In this document: in pieces, positions 63,801-64,000 of the stretch
Numbering within the stretch: position 1 is the first letter of the stretch
Layout: every line of letters begins with the position of its first letter
Assembly: GCA_947623455.1 (NCBI GenBank)
Contig: OX392536.1
Span: 10,783,282 to 10,847,281, forward strand
Direction: 5' to 3'
DNA: 64,000 nt
From: Mimachlamys varia
Taxonomy: Eukaryota > Mollusca > Bivalvia > Pectinida > Pectinidae
Translations under genes and position numbers: made by a program
Notes under the pieces: model-generated
What the model saw: the letters and a program-made list of their open reading frames with translations, nothing else
What the model was told of the DNA's origin: nothing
Database searches by the model: none

Positions 63801-64000
63801 ATAGGGACCATGTCAGTGTAGGGACTACAGTAACAATAGGGACCATGTCAGTGTATGGATTACAGTACCAATAGGGACCATGTCAGTGTAGGGACTACAG
63901 TACCAATAGTGACCATGTCAGTGTAGGGACTACAGTACCAATAGTGACCATGTCAGTGTAGGGACTACAGTACCAATAGTGACCATGTCAGTGTAGGGAT
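48872..64000 (+). repeat. 35-bp minisatellite megarray, open at the window edge (about 430 units)
   Basis: The canonical unit is 35 bp, with the landmarks ACCAATAGGGACCATGTC and AGTGTAGGGACTACAGT. A 36-bp form has ATCAGGG, a 34-bp form has GGGACATG, and another 36-bp form has AGGGGACC. Substitution variants (AGTGACC, GGATTAC, TCTGTGTATGG, CCATTAGGG, TAAGGAC) are clustered rather than mixed evenly. The left edge (48872-49100) is most diverged. The array holds large duplicated blocks (about 2.0 kb, 1.09 kb and 0.49 kb; see findings). Stops recur in the plus frames. Two 64-66-codon minus frames (51425-51625, 56988-57182) occur where runs of 36-bp or compensating units preserve phase. No transposon, gene or spacer sequence interrupts it. 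The true length is unknown because it continues past 64000. Confidence 0.97.

Noticed and set aside
48872..64000. CRISPR-like regular repeat array
   Set aside because: Units are head-to-tail with no unique spacers, and the surrounding DNA is eukaryotic with tRNA-derived SINEs.

Overview
This window looks like gene-poor, AT-rich nuclear DNA from an invertebrate, most plausibly a marine mollusc. Short tRNA-derived retroposons of several kinds, many minisatellites, frequent TACATGTAC-type runs and the absence of any compact bacterial-style coding suggest this. The species assignment is an inference from style, not from a recognised gene. I find no protein-coding gene, rRNA or CRISPR array that I can support. 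Open frames outside repeats stay at or below about 110 codons, and I recognise no domain in them. The long open frames (up to 393 codons) all lie inside tandem arrays and are by-products of repeat periods that lack stop codons.

About 24 kb, close to 40% of the window, is tandem repeat. In order: a 63/87-bp satellite (3345-5790) carrying CACGTG in most units; a 20-bp array in two blocks (6293-7713 and 8282-8931) around a 568-bp island; a decayed G-rich repeat (9640-10060); two related 29-bp arrays (14440-15574 and 15949-16444) with a single-copy relative at 17390-17465; an 18-bp array (19488-19613); a 112-bp array (19950-20570); a 54-bp array (20670-21285); a 36-bp trio (34600-34726); an unrelated 29-bp array (35784-36614); a 21-bp array (45757-46890); and one 35-bp minisatellite that fills 48872 to the right edge (over 15 kb, roughly 430 units) and is still running at base 64000. 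Several arrays contain higher-order repeats, meaning blocks of many monomers duplicated in the same variant order. These blocks record repeated rounds of unequal exchange or slippage.

The single-copy sequence between arrays holds dispersed elements. These are tRNA-derived SINEs (11443-11515, 11692-11740, 18779-19008, 23527-23706, 24180-24310, 25664-25862, 26847-27212, 33793-33890, 38708-38820, 43558-43705, 47723-47934), a near-perfect 66-bp-arm foldback at 601-759, and copies of at least two other interspersed repeats. Five of the SINEs share one central segment although their heads and tails differ. Possible regulatory content is limited to an excess of palindromic CRE sites (TGACGTCA), a G-quadruplex-prone tract at 17721-17768, and one splice-site-bounded candidate noncoding exon on the minus strand at 43052-43183. 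With no genes there is no pathway to describe; the biology here is repeat evolution.
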